Shown here one piece after another: positions 18,984 through 27,460 of a stretch of 64,000 bases of DNA. Made by a program: the position numbers and the translations under genes. Within the stretch, counting starts at the first letter, position 1. Each line of letters starts with the position of its first letter. The DNA is from Rhizobiaceae bacterium (GTDB lineage Bacteria; Pseudomonadota; Alphaproteobacteria; Rhizobiales; Rhizobiaceae), in the NCBI GenBank assembly GCA_023953905.1, contig JAMLJA010000004.1, positions 124,001 to 188,000 on the forward strand. The letters run 5' to 3'. The notes beneath the pieces are model-generated. The model did no database searches and was not told the origin of the DNA. It saw only the letters and a program-made list of their open reading frames with translations.

Positions 18984-19924
18984 CCGGTCCTCACTCTCGG
19001 ATCGATCAGTGCATAGGCGATGTCAATCAGCAGATTGACCGCGACATAGCCTGTGGCTGCCACCAGCACGACACCTTGAATGACAGGATAGTCGCGGTTG
19101 AGAACCGCATTCATGCCGAGACGTCCAATTCCAGGAATTGAGAAAATGACCTCAACGACGATGGCGCCGGAAATCAGCACGCCAAGTTGCAGGCCGATAT
19201 AGGTGATGGTGGTGATCAACGTGTTGGGGGCGACATGGCGCAGCAGGATCGCCCAGGGGCCCACGCCTTTGGCCCGCGCGGTGTCAACGTAGCTTTCGCG
19301 GAGCACATCGATGGCAGCGACGCGCACGAAACGCACCAGAGAAGGGATGAGATAAATCGCTAAAGTTGTCACGGGCAGGATCATCGATCGGACATTGCCG
19401 GCGACGCTGCGCGACAGTGGGACAAAGCCGGCCGATGGCAGAAGTTTGAGCCAGACCGAGAAGGTCACGATCAGGATCAGGCCGACCCAGAAGCCGGGAA
19501 CCGAAATGCCAAGGGTCACGAGCGCCGATGTCGGACGGCTCCACCAGCTATCGCGATGCTGTGCCACAAGCAAACCCAGCGGCAGCGCAATCACGACGGC
19601 GACCAGCAGGCTGGCCAGCGCAAGCTCGAGCGTCGCAGGAAGGGCCGCCGCCAGCAGGTCATTGACTGGTTTGAAACTCAGGTTCGACGTGCCGAGATTG
19701 CCGCTCAACGTCTCCCGCAGCCATATCATGTAGCGAATGCCGGTGGGCTGATCGAGGCCCATCTGCCGCGTGACGGCTTCCACGCGCTCCGGCGTCGCCA
19801 TATTTCCCAGAAGAACGGCTGCCGGATTGCCGGGAGCAAATGCGGTCGCGAAGAAGGCGAGTGCGCTCACGAAGAACAAGGTGACGACTGCCCCGACAAG
19901 GCGCGCAAGAAGGAACGAAATCAT
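18980..19924 (-). CDS. ABC transporter permease, DppB type
   Basis: DppB-family membrane subunit, 314 aa: anchor segment at about 9-30, then FAPGNPAAVLLGNMATPERVEAVTRQMGLDQP, then five or so membrane segments and the C-terminal INLLIDIAYALIDPRVR block typical of the family. I place the start at 19924 (MISFLLARL) because this gives the conserved N-terminus and a GAGG lies upstream; the frame is open to 19966. It sits 65 bases after the binding-protein gene, with a stem-loop between. Confidence 0.87.
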   Translation of the reverse strand: MISFLLARLVGAVVTLFFVSALAFFATAFAPGNPAAVLLGNMATPERVEAVTRQMGLDQPTGIRYMIWLRETLSGNLGTSNLSFKPVNDLLAAALPATLELALASLLVAVVIALPLGLLVAQHRDSWWSRPTSALVTLGISVPGFWVGLILIVTFSVWLKLLPSAGFVPLSRSVAGNVRSMILPVTTLAIYLIPSLVRFVRVAAIDVLRESYVDTARAKGVGPWAILLRHVAPNTLITTITYIGLQLGVLISGAIVVEVIFSIPGIGRLGMNAVLNRDYPVIQGVVLVAATGYVAVNLLIDIAYALIDPRVRTG

Positions 19925-19938
19925 GACTGACCTCAGTC

Positions 19939-19970
19939 TGGCATGCGCGCCGGAGCGGCGCCGCATGCCA
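19939..19970 (-). promoter_or_regulatory. intercistronic stem-loop after binding-protein gene
   Basis: An outer stem tggcatgc/gcatgcca and a GC-rich inner stem make a long hairpin between the binding-protein stop and the DppB-type permease start. There is no T-run. It is the third case in this window of a strong hairpin exactly at the binding-protein/permease junction. Confidence 0.6.
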
Positions 19971-19989
19971 TCCTTGGGTTGTGCGCAAT

Positions 19990-21540
19990 CTAGAGCGCGA
20001 TCTTGGTGTAGTCGTCTATTCCACTCGGGCCGATCACCAGCGTGTCCGTGCCTTCGGCGCCGAGGAAAAAGAGCGGCAGGTGGTTGACGGTGATCTGAGG
20101 CATCTCCTCAAGCACGAGCTTCTGCAGTTCCTGGTAAAGAGCGATCTGCTTGGCCGAGTCCAGCTCGGAACCCGCTTTCGCGACCAGATCCGCATAGCCT
20201 TCGGGATTCCATTGATTGACGTTCGCGCCGGGCGCAAGATTGGGCGAGTTGAACATGCTGGCGGGATCTTCCGGCCCCGTGTTGAAGTTGTCGGACGTGA
20301 TGTCGTAGTCGGGCTTGTGGAGCACTCGATCGAGCCAAACGGTCGCCTCCAGTTCACGCACCGAGACCTTGTGGCCAAGACGGTTGAGATTGTCCTGAAG
20401 GATCAGGGCCATCGACTTCAGCGTGTCAAAGCCTTGAATGGTCAGGATCTCCATCGTCAGCGGCTTGTCCTTGGTGAAGCCCGCTTCAGCCAAAAGAGCC
20501 GACGCCTTGTCGAGATCGAACGGATACATATCCGCCGACTCCGGCAGATAGGTGGCCATCTCCTGCGGCACGGGATTTATGGTCGGCCGGGCAAAGCCAA
20601 ACCACACGCTCTTGGCGTAGCTCCCACGATCGAAGGCGTAGGCCAGTGCCTGGCGGACCCGCTTGTCATCGAAGGGCGCGCGCTTGGTGTTGATGTTGAA
20701 GTTCTCATAGAGGATGTAGGGCTTGGTCTGAATGACATTCACGCCAGCCCCCTGCGCCTGGATGACATCCTTGCCGTCGACGAGCGCCACCATCTGCAAG
20801 GTACCGTCCTGCATGCCGGCGAGACGGGCCTGCGAATCGGGGACGATACGCCATTCGATGGCGCTCACCTTTGCCGCGTTGCGATGATCGGCATAGCGTT
20901 CCACGCGAATACGGTCGCCGGGCGCCCAGTTTGCGAATTTGAAGGGACCTGTCCCGATCGGTGCAGTGTTGATCGATGGAATATTGGCTTCCTTGACGAT
21001 CTGGATGACCGCAAGATTGCTCAAAAGTCCGGGAACGGGATTGGCGAGGGTCAGCTTGACCGTCGCATCGTCCACCGCTTCGACACCTGAAACCGCCGCG
21101 AGCTGCGGCGAAAACGGGCTTCCCACTTCCTTGTCCTGCACCCTTTTGAAGGAGTAGACGACGTCGCTTGCGCCAAAGGGCGAACCGTCGTGCCAAGTCA
21201 CCCCGGACTTGAGCTTGAATGTGGCCGTGAGGCCATCCGCGGCAATGTCCCAGCTGTCAGCCAGAAGCGGATCTGCCTTCAGAGTATCGGGATTGATGAA
21301 GACCAGCGCCTCGAAAACGGTCGAGCGGATCGTGTGCCGGAAAACGTCGCTTGGTGACATTTGCGGATCGAGCGTATTGATGTCGCTTGAAATGCCGACG
21401 ACGAGTTCACCTCCCTCCTGGGCAAATGCCGTCGTCGCAAGCCCCAGCCCGGCGGGCAACATCGCGGCTGCCGCGCTGCCTCCGAGAAGGCGCAGAAACT
21501 GCGCCCGGTTGATGTTCAGCTTCGCAATATGATCGCTCAT
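19990..21540 (-). CDS. ABC transporter substrate-binding protein, family 5
   Basis: Periplasmic DppA/OppA-class binding protein, 516 aa. The N-terminus has a hydrophobic signal (about 18-40) ending in TTAFAQE, with cleavage likely after AFA. The family core follows (VVGISSDINTLDPQM, YSFKRVQDKEVGSPF). The ATG at 21540 has an AGGGA ribosome-binding site; the longer open frame to 21609 overlaps the ATPase gene upstream. It lies between the two ATPase genes and the two permease genes of the same operon. The linked deacylase and enolase-superfamily enzyme suggest an N-acylated or acidic ligand, but this is inference. Confidence 0.88.
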   Translation of the reverse strand: MSDHIAKLNINRAQFLRLLGGSAAAAMLPAGLGLATTAFAQEGGELVVGISSDINTLDPQMSPSDVFRHTIRSTVFEALVFINPDTLKADPLLADSWDIAADGLTATFKLKSGVTWHDGSPFGASDVVYSFKRVQDKEVGSPFSPQLAAVSGVEAVDDATVKLTLANPVPGLLSNLAVIQIVKEANIPSINTAPIGTGPFKFANWAPGDRIRVERYADHRNAAKVSAIEWRIVPDSQARLAGMQDGTLQMVALVDGKDVIQAQGAGVNVIQTKPYILYENFNINTKRAPFDDKRVRQALAYAFDRGSYAKSVWFGFARPTINPVPQEMATYLPESADMYPFDLDKASALLAEAGFTKDKPLTMEILTIQGFDTLKSMALILQDNLNRLGHKVSVRELEATVWLDRVLHKPDYDITSDNFNTGPEDPASMFNSPNLAPGANVNQWNPEGYADLVAKAGSELDSAKQIALYQELQKLVLEEMPQITVNHLPLFFLGAEGTDTLVIGPSGIDDYTKIAL

Positions 21541-21574
21541 TTCCCTGCTCCCGTTATTTTTGACTTTTGACGAT

Positions 21575-22591
21575 TCAGTTGACTGCTTTGGATGTCGCTT
21601 GCACCCCATGCTCGGCGGAAGCGAAGTGGCATGCAGCGAAGTGTCCTTTTGCGTGGGCCGTCAGCACCGGCTCTGTCTTCACGCAGATTTCCTGTGCGAG
21701 AGGGCAACGTGTGTGAAACCGGCATCCCCGGGGCGGATTCAGAGGCGTGGGTATGTCGCCCTCGATAACGTTGCCATGGTGACCGCGCGCGTCCGGATCC
21801 GGCAAGGGCACTGCGGCAAGCAACGCGCGCGAATATGGATGCAGCGGTGTTTCATAAAGCGCATCGGCCGGAGCGAGTTCGACCAGCTTGCCGAGATACA
21901 TCACGCCTATCCTGTCGGAGACGTGCCGCACCACGCCAAGATCATGCGATATGAAAAGCATTGTGAGGCCCAGCGTGTCCTTCAGATCCTTGAGGAGATT
22001 CAGGATCTGGGCCTGAACCGACACGTCGAGCGCCGAAACCGGTTCGTCGGCGACGATAAATCTCGGTTCAACAGCCAGCGCGCGCGCAATCACCACTCGC
22101 TGTCGCTGCCCGCCGGAAAGTTCACGGGGCATTCGGTCAGCATAGGAAGGGGCAAGCCCGACCTGCTCAAGAAGGGCGCCTATGCGAGACGTTTCCCGCG
22201 CCCTGGTCCCGGCGATCCCCTGAAAACGCAAGGCGTCACGCAGAGTCGTGCCTATCCGCTTGCGAGGATTGAGGCTTGCCATCGGATCCTGGAAGATCAG
22301 CTGAATGCTGCGGCGAAGCGGACGCAGACGGCGCGACGTGAGGTGTGCAATCTCGTCGCCCGCGAACCGGACGCTGCCACTCGTGGGTTCGGCCAGACGG
22401 GCCACGCATCGCGCCAAGGTTGACTTTCCGCAACCGGATTCACCGACCAGCCCGAGCGTCTCGCCCTGTCCAATATCGAAACTGACGCCGTCCACAGCGC
22501 GAAGCTCATCGCGAACGCGGCGCATCAGTCCTGCGCGGATCGCAAAGGATTTGCGCAGATCGCTGACGGTCACGAGGGGCGCGTGGGTCAC
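21575..22591 (-). CDS. peptide-type ABC transporter ATPase, DppF class
   Basis: ATP-binding subunit, 338 aa. It has Walker [10 protein letters not shown] (about 51-59), signature [10 protein letters not shown], Walker [14 protein letters not shown], and the C-terminal oligopeptide/dipeptide extension with a Cys-rich CRFHTRCPLAQEIC segment, which in this family can hold an iron-sulfur cluster. The start is taken as the GTG at 22591, which overlaps the stop of the preceding ATPase gene (GTGA). An ATG-type start at 22648 would require a long overlap and non-conserved residues. Confidence 0.87.
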   Translation of the reverse strand: MTHAPLVTVSDLRKSFAIRAGLMRRVRDELRAVDGVSFDIGQGETLGLVGESGCGKSTLARCVARLAEPTSGSVRFAGDEIAHLTSRRLRPLRRSIQLIFQDPMASLNPRKRIGTTLRDALRFQGIAGTRARETSRIGALLEQVGLAPSYADRMPRELSGGQRQRVVIARALAVEPRFIVADEPVSALDVSVQAQILNLLKDLKDTLGLTMLFISHDLGVVRHVSDRIGVMYLGKLVELAPADALYETPLHPYSRALLAAVPLPDPDARGHHGNVIEGDIPTPLNPPRGCRFHTRCPLAQEICVKTEPVLTAHAKGHFAACHFASAEHGVQATSKAVN

Positions 22592-23604
22592 GCATTCACC
22601 TCCATCGCGTTTGCCAGATGCCGCTTTTGCGCGGGCAGAAGCCAGCAACGATCAAGATGGTCCAGCTCGCCAGTTGATGTCATTGGCGGCTCGGTCGAGC
22701 AGGCGTCAAACGCGTGGGCGCAGCGGGGTTGAAACGCACAGCCTTCGGGCCGCCCCTCAGACAGAACCGGCGGCGCGCCGCGTATCGACTGAAGGCGCGG
22801 GAGCTTTGGACGATTGAGCGCCGGGATCGAAGCGAGAAGACCAGCAGTATAGGGGTGCTGCGGCGCATGAAAGACCTCGCGAACGGTGCCACTCTCCACG
22901 CATTTGCCCGCATACATGACCATCACGCGATCGGCTATTTCCGCGACAACTCCGAGATCGTGGGTGATGAAGATGACCGCCATGCCATAGTCGTTTCGCA
23001 GACGCTCAAGCAGCGTTAGTATCTGCTTCTGCGTCGTGACGTCCAACGCCGTTGTGGGTTCATCGGCAATCAGGAGATCGGGGTTTCCGGCAAGTGCCAG
23101 AGCGATCATTGCGCGCTGCCGCATGCCACCGGAGAACTGATGCGGATAGTCGTCTATACGCGCCCGGGCGTCCGGAATACCAACCTGCGAGAGCAACTCG
23201 ACGGTTCTTTCGCGGCGCTCTCGACGCCCCAGGTCACCATGGATGGCGAGCGACTCTTCAATCTGCGTGCCTATACGGTGCAAGGGGTTCAGGCTGCTCA
23301 TCGGATCCTGGAAGATCATCGACATGCGAGCGCCCCTGATCCGTCTCATCGATGGCTCGTCCAGCGTCAGGAGATTGCGACCATCGAACATGATCTTTCC
23401 GGATGTGTGAAATCCCGGCTCGTTGCGATTGAGACCGATCACCGATCGTGCCGTGACGGTCTTGCCACAGCCGGACTCTCCGACGATGCAGAGGATTTCC
23501 CCGGCGGCAACGGAGAAGCTCAGTTCCTCCACCAGTGTCGCAGCGGAGTCAGCATGCCCCAAGCGAACCGTCAGGCTGTCGACTTCGAGCAAGACCTTGG
23601 TCAT
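22588..23604 (-). CDS. peptide-type ABC transporter ATPase, DppD class
   Basis: ATP-binding subunit, 338 aa. It has Walker A GESGCGKT (about 43-50), ABC signature [10 protein letters not shown], Walker [14 protein letters not shown], and the C-terminal cysteine-containing extension ([15 protein letters not shown]). [11 protein letters not shown] at 23604 is the conserved beginning; the frame is open to 23679 but runs into the preceding enzyme gene. It pairs with the DppF-class ATPase. Unlike the operon at 9-16 kb, the two ATPases are separate genes here. Confidence 0.87.
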   Translation of the reverse strand: MTKVLLEVDSLTVRLGHADSAATLVEELSFSVAAGEILCIVGESGCGKTVTARSVIGLNRNEPGFHTSGKIMFDGRNLLTLDEPSMRRIRGARMSMIFQDPMSSLNPLHRIGTQIEESLAIHGDLGRRERRERTVELLSQVGIPDARARIDDYPHQFSGGMRQRAMIALALAGNPDLLIADEPTTALDVTTQKQILTLLERLRNDYGMAVIFITHDLGVVAEIADRVMVMYAGKCVESGTVREVFHAPQHPYTAGLLASIPALNRPKLPRLQSIRGAPPVLSEGRPEGCAFQPRCAHAFDACSTEPPMTSTGELDHLDRCWLLPAQKRHLANAMEVNA

Positions 23605-23623
23605 GGCAATCCGCCTCGATCCT

Positions 23624-24799
23624 CTAACCGACGCGCGACGGTGGATAGAGGATTTTTCCAGCCACTTTGATCTCCACATCCTGAATGTACTGCGTCAGGG
23701 CGTCGGGATTGATGTCCACCCCGAGGCCCGGAGCATCCGGGATGACAATCTCTCCGTTGGCGTTCGGAACGATATGGTTCGTGGTCATATCGACCGCGAG
23801 TTGCTTGAGCGTCGTGGGATACTCGCAGATCACGTGATCCTTCAGGCCCGCAAAAGGCTGTAGCGAGGCGCTCAGTGCGAGGTTGGATGTAAATGTGTGA
23901 TTGATGTAGGTGACGCCACGCGTCACCGCATAGTCGGCAACTTCCTTGGCCGGCCAAAGTCCGCCGATTCTGCCGCAATCGATCTGGATAAAGCCCACCC
24001 GACCAAAGTCGATCAGATGCTCGGCCATGTGTCTGTTATGCGCGGCCTCGCCGCCAGCGGTCTTCACGGTTTTCACGCGATCTCGCAGCGCGCCATAGGC
24101 GCCATAGGCCGATCCATGGAACGGCTCTTCGAAAAACGTGACGCGGTTGCGTTCCATGGCATCGAGCCGCAAAGCTGCCGCATCGACATCTTCGCCGAAG
24201 ATCTGCCCGGCATCGATCAACAAAATGCCGTCCGGCCCCAACCCTTCTCGCGCAGCATCAAGATGGGCAATGTCGCCTTCCAGTGAATCGCCAAACGGCG
24301 CCCAGCCAAACTTCGCCGCCCGAAAACCACGTCCGCGCATTTCCTTTGCGCGTTCGAGTGTGCCTTGCGCAGTGGTTCCAAAGAGAACCGATGCATAGGG
24401 CACCTTCGGATAGGCCGCCTCGTAGCCGAGCAACTTCCAGGTGGGCACGCCTCTCGCTTTGCCAAGCAGATCCCACATCGCCATTTCAATGCCCGACCAG
24501 GTGTGTGCGGCCTGCAGCAGGTCCATGCTGTTGAATGCGAGCGCGGCCGACATGCGATGAATATCTGCCGGTTCGGAGAGGGTCTGACCGAGCACGGAAT
24601 CTGATACCGGACGGCAGGCGCCATGCGACATCGGGCATATGAAGGCCGCGATGGAAGGAAGCGGAGCGGCCTCACATTCGCCCCAGCCGACATGTCCACC
24701 CGCTTCCACGCGCACGACGAGCGCATCCTGGCTACCATCCGCCTCGGTCGTAACCTCGGGCATTGCGAGGTAGAAGAAGTCAACGCTCTCGATTTTCAT
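23624..24799 (-). CDS. mandelate racemase / muconate lactonizing enzyme family protein
   Basis: Enolase-superfamily enzyme, 391 aa, which would abstract a proton alpha to a carboxylate and carry out racemisation, epimerisation or dehydration. Visible active-site elements are lysine 163 (AAKFGW, a K-x-G form rather than K-x-K), metal-ligand candidates D196 (LLIDAGQ), E224/E225 (FFEEPF) and E251 (AGGEAA), and H301 (INHTF). This pattern fits acid-sugar dehydratases or related members rather than the dipeptide epimerases. It lies in the middle of the minus-strand transport operon, so its substrate is probably the imported compound or a product of the deacylase. Confidence 0.8.
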   Translation of the reverse strand: MKIESVDFFYLAMPEVTTEADGSQDALVVRVEAGGHVGWGECEAAPLPSIAAFICPMSHGACRPVSDSVLGQTLSEPADIHRMSAALAFNSMDLLQAAHTWSGIEMAMWDLLGKARGVPTWKLLGYEAAYPKVPYASVLFGTTAQGTLERAKEMRGRGFRAAKFGWAPFGDSLEGDIAHLDAAREGLGPDGILLIDAGQIFGEDVDAAALRLDAMERNRVTFFEEPFHGSAYGAYGALRDRVKTVKTAGGEAAHNRHMAEHLIDFGRVGFIQIDCGRIGGLWPAKEVADYAVTRGVTYINHTFTSNLALSASLQPFAGLKDHVICEYPTTLKQLAVDMTTNHIVPNANGEIVIPDAPGLGVDINPDALTQYIQDVEIKVAGKILYPPSRVG

Positions 24800-24897
24800 T
24801 GTTTGCCTTGTCTGCTGGCGCCTCGCGGCGTTTCGAAAAGTCTCGTCTTTGAACCACCTGTCTCTTGCGAAACGGCGGCTGTTTCCGTGGCGATCGT

Positions 24898-25938
24898 TCA
24901 GCCTGCGGCAAGGGTGTCGTCATAGTCGCTCATGACGACGGCGACAGCGTCACCCCGCGCCACGCGGCCCGGTCCGGCCGACATCCACAATACGCCGTCG
25001 CGCTGATAGTCGATCTGAACAGGCGGCCGGTCGACATCTTCAACGAAGTGCAGCCACCCGGCCGGCGAGCCGGCACTCACCTTCTCACCGACAACGTTGG
25101 TCGGCTCGAACAGTCCGCCGGCAGGAGCAAATGCGTAGCCAGCAGGGTCGCGCACCATCATGTGTCTGGTCGCTGGAGATCCGTCGCGCTGCGCGGTCTC
25201 GGGGGTACCATCGACGACACCGAAATGCTTCAGGATGTTATCGATCCCGCGCCGCCCGATGCGAACACCTTCGACATTCACGCGACCCCAGCCACCCAAT
25301 TCAGTGCCGAGAGAAATGGCCCCACGCCGCTCGACGCAGGAGGTAAACGTCGCGCCCTCATCGACACCCCAAAAGACGGTATTGAACGGCGCTCCGAAGG
25401 CAGCCGCCGCGTCCATGGTCTTTTGTCTCCTCTCCGCCTCGGGGAGGTAGTGCATGTTGGTCGAAAGAGCCGAATCGAAGCTGTGCCCGGCCGTATGCAA
25501 ATCAACCGACACGTCAGCGAGCGGCAGCACATAGCCGTCCAGAAAATGCGCCAGCATCTCCGAGAACGTGCCCTTGGGGTTTCCGGGAAAGCAGCGATTC
25601 ATGTCGCGATTGTCGACCGGGCTGAGCCTCGTATCGTTGAGAACCGCGGGGATATTGTAGGCCGGAATCATGATCACGCGGCCCTGGACCTTGGCCGGAT
25701 CAAGCGACCGCGCAAGATATGAGATCGCGATAGGCCCCTCATATTCGTCGCCGTGGATGCCCCCGGTCAGCAGGACCGTCGGGCCGGTGCCGTTCTTGAC
25801 GCAGATGATCGGTATTTCGACCACGCCCCAGCCTGAATTGTTCCGCGAAAGAGGGGCGCGGAGATAGCCCGCCTGCCGTCCATCCAATCCAAAATCGATA
25901 GGGTTGGAGATGCGGCTCTTTTCGACTTGCAGCACCAA
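24898..25938 (-). CDS. succinylglutamate desuccinylase/aspartoacylase family deacylase (DoeB-like)
   Basis: Zinc-dependent amidohydrolase of the M14-like AspA/AstE group, 346 aa. The metal and catalytic motifs are GGIHGDEYEGP (H62 and E65) and VDLHTAG (H148); RDMNRCFPG matches the substrate-binding NR-x-F-P-G element. Members remove N-acyl groups from amino acids; the ectoine pathway deacetylase DoeB belongs here, but no other ectoine genes are present. It is the first catabolic gene after the regulator, with a perfect palindrome 57-74 bases before the start, so it is probably directly controlled by GntR. Confidence 0.78.
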   Translation of the reverse strand: MVLQVEKSRISNPIDFGLDGRQAGYLRAPLSRNNSGWGVVEIPIICVKNGTGPTVLLTGGIHGDEYEGPIAISYLARSLDPAKVQGRVIMIPAYNIPAVLNDTRLSPVDNRDMNRCFPGNPKGTFSEMLAHFLDGYVLPLADVSVDLHTAGHSFDSALSTNMHYLPEAERRQKTMDAAAAFGAPFNTVFWGVDEGATFTSCVERRGAISLGTELGGWGRVNVEGVRIGRRGIDNILKHFGVVDGTPETAQRDGSPATRHMMVRDPAGYAFAPAGGLFEPTNVVGEKVSAGSPAGWLHFVEDVDRPPVQIDYQRDGVLWMSAGPGRVARGDAVAVVMSDYDDTLAAG

Positions 25939-25994
25939 GATGCGACCTCGTCCTTGTCAAGGCGGGCACATTCATTCCCGCCGACTGAAGTTCG

Positions 25995-26012
25995 CATACG
26001 GTATACCGTATG
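25995..26012. promoter_or_regulatory. perfect 18-bp palindrome, probable GntR operator
   Basis: catacggta followed by its exact reverse complement taccgtatg. It lies in the 95-base gap between the gntR stop and the deacylase start. Its first 12 bases recur at 26793 before gntR itself. GntR/FCD repressors bind short palindromes of this size, so it is a strong operator candidate, possibly giving an internal regulated promoter. Confidence 0.75.
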
Positions 26013-26033
26013 TCAATCGTGCAGGAGGTGTTT

Positions 26034-26750
26034 CTAGGTTCCCGCTTGTGGCTGAAGCCGCTCGGTCGGCGGGGAGAAGTGATTGAGGAGGAACGCGTGG
26101 ATGTCGCCTGCGTCGCCCTTGCGTATGAACTCGACCAACCGCGCATGGAGGTCGACTTCACCCGTACGGTCGGGTGCATCCGCCCAATCTCGGCAAAACA
26201 CGATCAGCATGTGCTGCGCCAGGCCTTCCCATATCTCGGCGGCAAGTTCGTTACCGGAGTGGCGCGCAACGGCCCGATGAAAGTCGAGGTCAACCAGGCC
26301 GAGCGCCACGAGATCCCCTGATCCGGAAAGCGCGCCCATCGTCTTGAGGATTTCGTTCAACTCCGCGATCAATGGCGAACGATCATGCCCCGGGCGCATG
26401 ACGTGCCGAAATATGATGGTCTCGATAGCGAGCCTCAACTCGTAAAGTTCCGCGATGCGCTGCTGGCTGTAGTCGGCGACCCTGAGGCCGCGCTGTTCCG
26501 GTGCCCCCACAAGAATGCCGCGCAACTGGAGCTTCTGCATCGCCTCACGCGCAGGGACACGGCTGACATTGAGCGCCGCTGCAACTTCATTCTCCGTCAC
26601 TCTCTCGCCGGGCGACTTCGTGCCTCGCGCAATGGCAAGGATGAGACGCTCCTCCACCTCTTCAGCCGTGGTCTTTGCGCGCTGAATAGGTGCACCTACC
26701 CATGACTCCTGGGTTGCAGGACGCGGTCCGGATGCTTCCATCAATTTCAC
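26034..26750 (-). CDS. GntR-family transcriptional regulator (FadR/FCD subgroup)
   Basis: A 238-aa repressor-type protein. The winged helix-turn-helix is at about 30-95 (VTENEVAAALNVSRVPAREAMQKLQLRGILVG), then an FCD ligand-binding domain (about 100-225) with helical segments around YELRLAIETIIF. It heads the eight-gene minus-strand operon for import and breakdown of an unidentified compound. A copy of the palindrome half plus core lies 43-60 bases before its start, which suggests autoregulation. Confidence 0.87.
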   Translation of the reverse strand: MKLMEASGPRPATQESWVGAPIQRAKTTAEEVEERLILAIARGTKSPGERVTENEVAAALNVSRVPAREAMQKLQLRGILVGAPEQRGLRVADYSQQRIAELYELRLAIETIIFRHVMRPGHDRSPLIAELNEILKTMGALSGSGDLVALGLVDLDFHRAVARHSGNELAAEIWEGLAQHMLIVFCRDWADAPDRTGEVDLHARLVEFIRKGDAGDIHAFLLNHFSPPTERLQPQAGT

Positions 26751-26792
26751 ACCAAAGAGAACGGATACGACAAGATTTCAGCGACTATTCTG

Positions 26793-26810
26793 CATACGGT
26801 ATACTAAAGT
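26793..26810. promoter_or_regulatory. partial copy of the GntR palindrome before gntR
   Basis: catacggtatac here is identical to the first 12 bases of the perfect palindrome at 25995; the distal half is degenerate (taaag instead of cgtatg). Its position just before the regulator gene fits an autoregulatory operator of lower affinity. Confidence 0.55.
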
Positions 26811-26919
26811 CAAGAACCCGGGCATATCGAGGCGCGCTTCGTTTCCCGACATCCCACCGCTAGGACCGCATCTTTCCAATTGCTCGCCCGCCGTGGCCCG
26901 TGCTAACCAAATCGCAGAA

Positions 26920-26993
26920 GCGGGCATGATGTAGTGGTAGCCTGAAAGCTTCCCAAGCTTTTCGTGCGGGTTCGATTCCCGCTGCCCGCTCCA
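26920..26993 (+). tRNA. tRNA-Gly (anticodon CCC)
   Basis: A 74-base tRNA with encoded CCA. The acceptor stem gcgggca/tgcccgc is perfect, the anticodon stem aaagc/gcttt closes the loop ttcccaa (anticodon ccc), and the T arm gcggg-ttcgatt-cccgc is intact. It reads GGG glycine codons. It stands alone between the catabolic region and the core-gene region. No second copy of its 3' end was seen in the window, so there is no sign that an island uses it as attachment site. Confidence 0.93.
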
Positions 26994-27091
26994 GCAGTTT
27001 TCTTGAAAAGTGATATTCTTAATCCAGCGATAGTCCGGTCGCCTCGTTTGGCCGCCGCGGGCAACGCATGTCACATAGCGGGAGGAACGGA

Positions 27092-27421
27092 ATGCAACGC
27101 ATGGGTCTCGTACTGGGCATCAAGCCGGAGGCGATCGTGGAGTACAAACGGGTTCACGCCGAGGTCTGGCCGGAGGTGCTGGACCTGATCTCCGACTGCA
27201 ATATCCGCAACTACACCATCTTTCTCAAAGAGCCGGACAACCTGCTTTTCGCCTATTATGAATATCACGGCAGCGACTATGCGGCCGATATGGCGAAGAT
27301 GGCCGCGCATCCCAGAATGCAGGAGTGGTGGTCGCTGTGCGAGCCAATGCAGTCGCCGTTGACCACCCGAAAGCCCGGAGAACGGTGGGCGCAGATGGAA
27401 GACGTCTTCCATCTCGATTGA
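27092..27421 (+). CDS. L-rhamnose mutarotase family protein
   Basis: A small 109-aa alpha-beta-barrel protein of the RhaM/YiiL group, which interconverts alpha and beta anomers of L-rhamnose or related sugars. Recognisable blocks are EYKRVHAEVWPEVLDLI, NYTIFL, and the WW-containing C-terminal half (MQEWWSLCEPMQ). The ATG at 27092 follows GGGAGGAA, which decides against the in-frame start at 27068. No rhamnose operon is adjacent, so the natural sugar is open. It is a single-gene unit convergent with the aminotransferase. Confidence 0.75.
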   Translation: MQRMGLVLGIKPEAIVEYKRVHAEVWPEVLDLISDCNIRNYTIFLKEPDNLLFAYYEYHGSDYAADMAKMAAHPRMQEWWSLCEPMQSPLTTRKPGERWAQMEDVFHLD

Positions 27422-27460
27422 GACGCCCCGGGACCTGTCCAACTGCAGCCGGCGACGGCG

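Noticed and set aside
19981..21090. Long plus-strand frame (369 codons) across the binding-protein gene
   Set aside because: It is the antisense shadow of a clear family 5 binding protein; high GC makes such open antisense frames common here.
24898..25938. Assignment of the deacylase to ectoine degradation (doeB)
   Set aside because: No ectoine hydrolase, aminotransferase or ectoine-type transporter is present; only the family relationship holds.
26920..26993. tRNA-Gly as attachment site of a genomic island covering 1-26.8 kb
   Set aside because: The catabolic region lies on the 5' side of the tRNA, no integrase is present and no second copy of the tRNA 3' end was seen in the window.
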